From the NCBI GenBank assembly GCA_047971145.1, contig JBKDZL010000003.1:1-8181 (forward strand): a stretch of DNA of 8,181 nt. The letters are read 5' to 3'. Source of the stretch: JBKDZL01 sp047971145 (GTDB lineage Bacteria; Bacillota_I; Bacilli_A; Erysipelotrichales; Erysipelotrichaceae). A model generated the notes under the pieces. The model worked only from the letters and a program-made list of their open reading frames with translations. It was not told where the DNA came from and made no database searches. Made by a program: the position numbers and the translations under genes. Numbering within the stretch: the first letter of the stretch is position 1; every line of letters starts with the position of its first letter. Shown piece after piece: positions 5,846-8,181 of this stretch.

Positions 5846-6184
5846 ATGAATAATAATGATAAACATGGTGGTTTTATGATAACAAACAGTGTTTTGAATA
5901 AAGAAAAGCTGCCAATGTACACATATAGAGAATAATCAAGTAAACAGCAATTAAATGGTTGGCAAATAATGGGAGAGAGTGATACTGAGGAATATGTTAA
6001 TAATCCAGCTAATTGGAGTATTGTTAATGCTGACACGATAATGACAATATGTCCTATGTTACTTGATTATTTTGATGCTGAGTACGGGATAGATATAGCG
6101 CTTATTCATGAACAAGGTGATATAGTTGGACTGATGGATTTAAAAATTGGTGGAGACATAACTATAGAAGAGATATTAAAATAA
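5846..6184 (+). pseudogene. DUF2185/Imm33-like immunity-type protein with one internal stop
   Basis: The reading frame from ATG at 5846 runs for 112 codons to TAA at 6182, interrupted by a single TAA at 5933-5935 (codon 30). Read across it, the order matches DUF2185: a GGFMITNSVL start, YRE, then NGWQIMGESDTEEYVNNP, NWSIVNADTI, and a C-terminal region ending in a short acidic-hydrophobic strand. DUF2185 and the related Imm33 group occur as cytoplasmic immunity proteins beside secreted toxins, but most members are uncharacterised. The stop stands where Gln or Glu would fit, so one substitution explains the break. An ATG at 5969 could restart translation for 71 residues, but has no clear ribosome site. 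It shares reading frame with the second part of the preceding remnant. GC in the lines I counted is 30-37%. Confidence 0.6.
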
Positions 6185-6337
6185 ATGTGTATTTGAATTT
6201 CCATAGAGAGTAGTTCTTCAACAAAATTGACCAATTTAGTAACCATATAAAAAGTGTAATTTCAAAACAGATAAGTACTTAAAACCTAATAAAAAAGCCA
6301 ATTATAGAAATATAAAATTTATTAATATAGGAGACAA

Positions 6338-7018
6338 ATGTATAAAATTTTAGTTGTTGAAGACCAAGAAGAAATTAGTAGTGTAGTAATAAAATATTTA
6401 AATAATAATGGATTTGAAACTCAATTAGTATCCGATGGTTTTTCAGCTTTAGACACTTTTAGCAAGGATCATTATCATTTAATTATTTTAGATGTCATGA
6501 TGCCGGGGATTGATGGTTTTGAAGTTTTAAAAAGAATCAGAGAAATTTCTGGAATACCAATTATTATGTTAACTGCAAAACAGAGTGAATTTGACAAGTT
6601 AGAAGGTTTTCATGGCGGAGCTGATGATTATGTTACTAAACCTTTTAGTGTTAATGAATTAATTGAAAGAGTTAAGGTTTTTATTAAAAGAGTATATGGT
6701 GATAATTCAGAGGAAATTTTAGTGATTGATGAAATAAGACTTTATGTAAATTCAATGAAGGTTTATAAAGAGGATACTCTGCTTGATTTAACTGCTATGG
6801 AGTTCAAATTATTATATACGTTAATGAAATATCGTAATCATGTGCTTGATCGAGGGCAATTAATCGAATTAACATTTGGTTATGACTATGATGGTTATGA
6901 TCGAAATATTGATAGCTATATTAAGAGGATACGTTATAAAATAGAAACTGACCCCAGAAACCCTAAATATTTAAAAACTAAATATGGTCAGGGTTATCAG
7001 TTTATTGGAGAATTATAA
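6338..7018 (+). CDS. OmpR/PhoB-family response regulator
   Basis: The 226-residue product has a receiver domain at about 2-117 with acidic pocket Glu8-Asp9, phosphoacceptor Asp52 in LDVMMPG, Thr79 in MLTAKQ and Lys101 in TKPF. A winged-helix DNA-binding domain follows at about 128-226, with LLDLTAMEFKLL and recognition-helix region RNIDSYIKRIRYKI. Length and residues are complete, so it should be functional. AGGAG at 6329-6333 precedes ATG by 4 bases. The kinase gene follows after 1 base, making a standard two-gene unit. The 153 bases upstream (6185-6337) hold no gene, and I see no convincing promoter there: TTGACC at 6227 has no well-spaced -10 box. Its targets may include the SHOCT operon, which is inference from proximity only. 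Confidence 0.95.
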   Translation: MYKILVVEDQEEISSVVIKYLNNNGFETQLVSDGFSALDTFSKDHYHLIILDVMMPGIDGFEVLKRIREISGIPIIMLTAKQSEFDKLEGFHGGADDYVTKPFSVNELIERVKVFIKRVYGDNSEEILVIDEIRLYVNSMKVYKEDTLLDLTAMEFKLLYTLMKYRNHVLDRGQLIELTFGYDYDGYDRNIDSYIKRIRYKIETDPRNPKYLKTKYGQGYQFIGEL

Positions 7019-7019
7019 T

Positions 7020-8181
7020 ATGAGCTTAAAAAAAATATGGATGCTGTTATTAACAGCTATCGCTATTATCGCAATATTAGTAAATAGTTTTGTTTTAACA
7101 TCCTTAACGGATCGTTATTTTTTAGAATACTTAGATCAAAGTTATCAAGATCAAGTAGCAGAAGTTATTACAAGAGTTACAACTTTACTTGAAACTAATA
7201 AAAATATCAGTAGAGCTGACTTAAATGAGTTGTTGAGTGAGGAAGTGCAAGCTTTGGAAGTTTATGATAATACAGGCAAGTTAGTGATGAATTGTAGCAA
7301 CAATCATATGGAACATAATAATTCGATGATGCATGATGATCAATTAAAATATTCTGATAATTATCAATTATTTGACAATGGTGAAGTGATTGGTGAAATT
7401 CGTATTGCGACTCATAAGATGATGGCTGATTCTGCTAGTGCTAGAAGCTTTAAATTTGCATTAATTTGTAATACTATCTTATCTGTTTTAATTAGTATTT
7501 TTATTGCGATAATTGTTGGTTATCTTATTAGCAGAAAAATGAGCCAAGCTTTAAGGGATACCCAAAAACTTGCGAATGATAATATTTTAGAGGAAAATTT
7601 GGAAATTAAAGATAGTAAAATTTTTGAAATACACTCGATTCGTGAAAGTCTTAAAGATTTAAGATCACGCTTAAAAATTAAACAAAAGAATCGCAAGCAA
7701 TTAGTAGATCAATTATCACATCAAACCAGAACACCATTAACGATTTTACAAACACATCTTGAAGGGATTGAAGATGGAGTTTTAGAATTAGATTCTCATG
7801 AATTTGAAATATGTAAACAGCAAATATCAAATATTGAAGCTATTATTTCAAATGTTGGCGCTATGATTGATGCAGGTATTGAGTCTGATAGTTTAACAAT
7901 AGAGCGCTTTGATCTTAATGAATTATTAAAACAGATTACCGGTGGTTTAAAAGCCCAATTTAAAAATAAAAATATTAATCTAATTTTAAGAAATGATAAA
8001 AAAATAATTTTAGAAAGTGACAAATATAAACTAAGCCAAGTAATCTACAATATTATTATTAATGCACTAAACTATACTCAAAAGCAGGGTGAGGTTGTGA
8101 TTGATTATCAGCTCAAGGATGCTAATGTTATTTTAGATTTTCAGCTATGTGCAGTGGTTCATTTTAGCTTTACTCAGTTCT
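7020..8181 (+). CDS. Sensor histidine kinase, partial at window end
   Basis: The frame is open from ATG at 7020 (GGAG at 7007-7010, inside the regulator's end) to the window edge, 387 codons. Order: transmembrane 1 (about 6-28), an extracytoplasmic sensor region (about 30-145), transmembrane 2 (about 146-170), a HAMP-like linker and coiled coil (about 171-228), HisKA with phosphoacceptor His234 in LSHQTRTPLT, and an N box with Asn344 and Asn348 in VIYNIIINALNYT. The sensor has a Met/His-rich patch at 91-107 (H96, M97, H99, M103, M104, H105, D106, D107), suggestive of metal sensing. The residue after His234 is Gln rather than Glu, a variant I recall from some Firmicute kinases. After Gln375 (8144) the expected Asp-x-Gly-x-Gly G1 box does not appear and the sequence reads LCAVVHF. 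An insertion, rearrangement or frameshift near 8145 is therefore likely, and the kinase may be disrupted. Confidence 0.88.
   Translation, partial: MSLKKIWMLLLTAIAIIAILVNSFVLTSLTDRYFLEYLDQSYQDQVAEVITRVTTLLETNKNISRADLNELLSEEVQALEVYDNTGKLVMNCSNNHMEHNNSMMHDDQLKYSDNYQLFDNGEVIGEIRIATHKMMADSASARSFKFALICNTILSVLISIFIAIIVGYLISRKMSQALRDTQKLANDNILEENLEIKDSKIFEIHSIRESLKDLRSRLKIKQKNRKQLVDQLSHQTRTPLTILQTHLEGIEDGVLELDSHEFEICKQQISNIEAIISNVGAMIDAGIESDSLTIERFDLNELLKQITGGLKAQFKNKNINLILRNDKKIILESDKYKLSQVIYNIIINALNYTQKQGEVVIDYQLKDANVILDFQLCAVVHFSFTQF

Noticed and set aside
5536..6036. Minus-strand open frame of 166 codons
   Set aside because: It is antisense to the two decayed plus-strand frames, which show family-like sequence. 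It is Cys/Ser/Leu/Pro-rich, without motifs or ribosome site, and is probably a shadow.
5576..6184. Host using UGA as Trp
   Set aside because: Every Trp in mgtC-like, rimO, methyltransferase, SHOCT and kinase genes is TGG, and none of these frames contains TGA.

Overview
The window looks like chromosome from a low-GC Firmicute that uses the standard bacterial code. The intact genes are strongly AT-rich: two 60-base stretches of rimO that I counted hold 18 and 14 G+C. Every Trp codon in the intact genes is TGG, all tRNA genes encode their own CCA end, and Shine-Dalgarno sites are clear. A RimO gene together with a Firmicute-type TRM11-like methyltransferase would fit an Erysipelotrichia- or Clostridia-like host, but this placement is inference.

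Left part (1-2340): six tRNA genes (Arg-ACG, Pro-TGG, elongator Met-CAT, Ile2-CAT, Ser-TGA, initiator fMet-CAT) end in a strong hairpin terminator. An MgtC/SapB-type membrane protein follows behind its own near-consensus promoter. Next, on the minus strand, lies a heavily decayed N-terminal half of an IS30-family transposase. After it comes a stand-alone tRNA-Phe with its own promoter and terminator.

Middle (2345-4535): rimO, the ribosomal protein S12 methylthiotransferase, runs convergent with a TRM11/THUMP-like RNA or DNA methyltransferase. Their 3' ends overlap by 38 bases. The methyltransferase appears to have a leaderless start.

Right part (4639-8181): a two-gene operon encodes a SHOCT-domain membrane protein and a single-span membrane protein with a His/Asp/Tyr-rich tail. 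It is followed by a structured, terminator-ended intergenic stretch. Next comes an inserted segment of higher GC (171 of 420 bases over 5401-5820) carrying two decayed reading frames: a formerly secreted protein, and a DUF2185/Imm33-like immunity-type protein broken by one TAA. The window ends with an OmpR-type response regulator and its histidine kinase. The kinase sensor domain contains a Met/His-rich patch, and its reading frame stops resembling a kinase about 36 bases before the window edge.

The most interesting reading is an envelope or metal-stress module (SHOCT protein, His-rich membrane protein, two-component pair) that has been invaded by a now-degraded secreted protein plus immunity pair. 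No new system can be proved from this sequence alone; the decayed pair and the small membrane operon are the best candidates.
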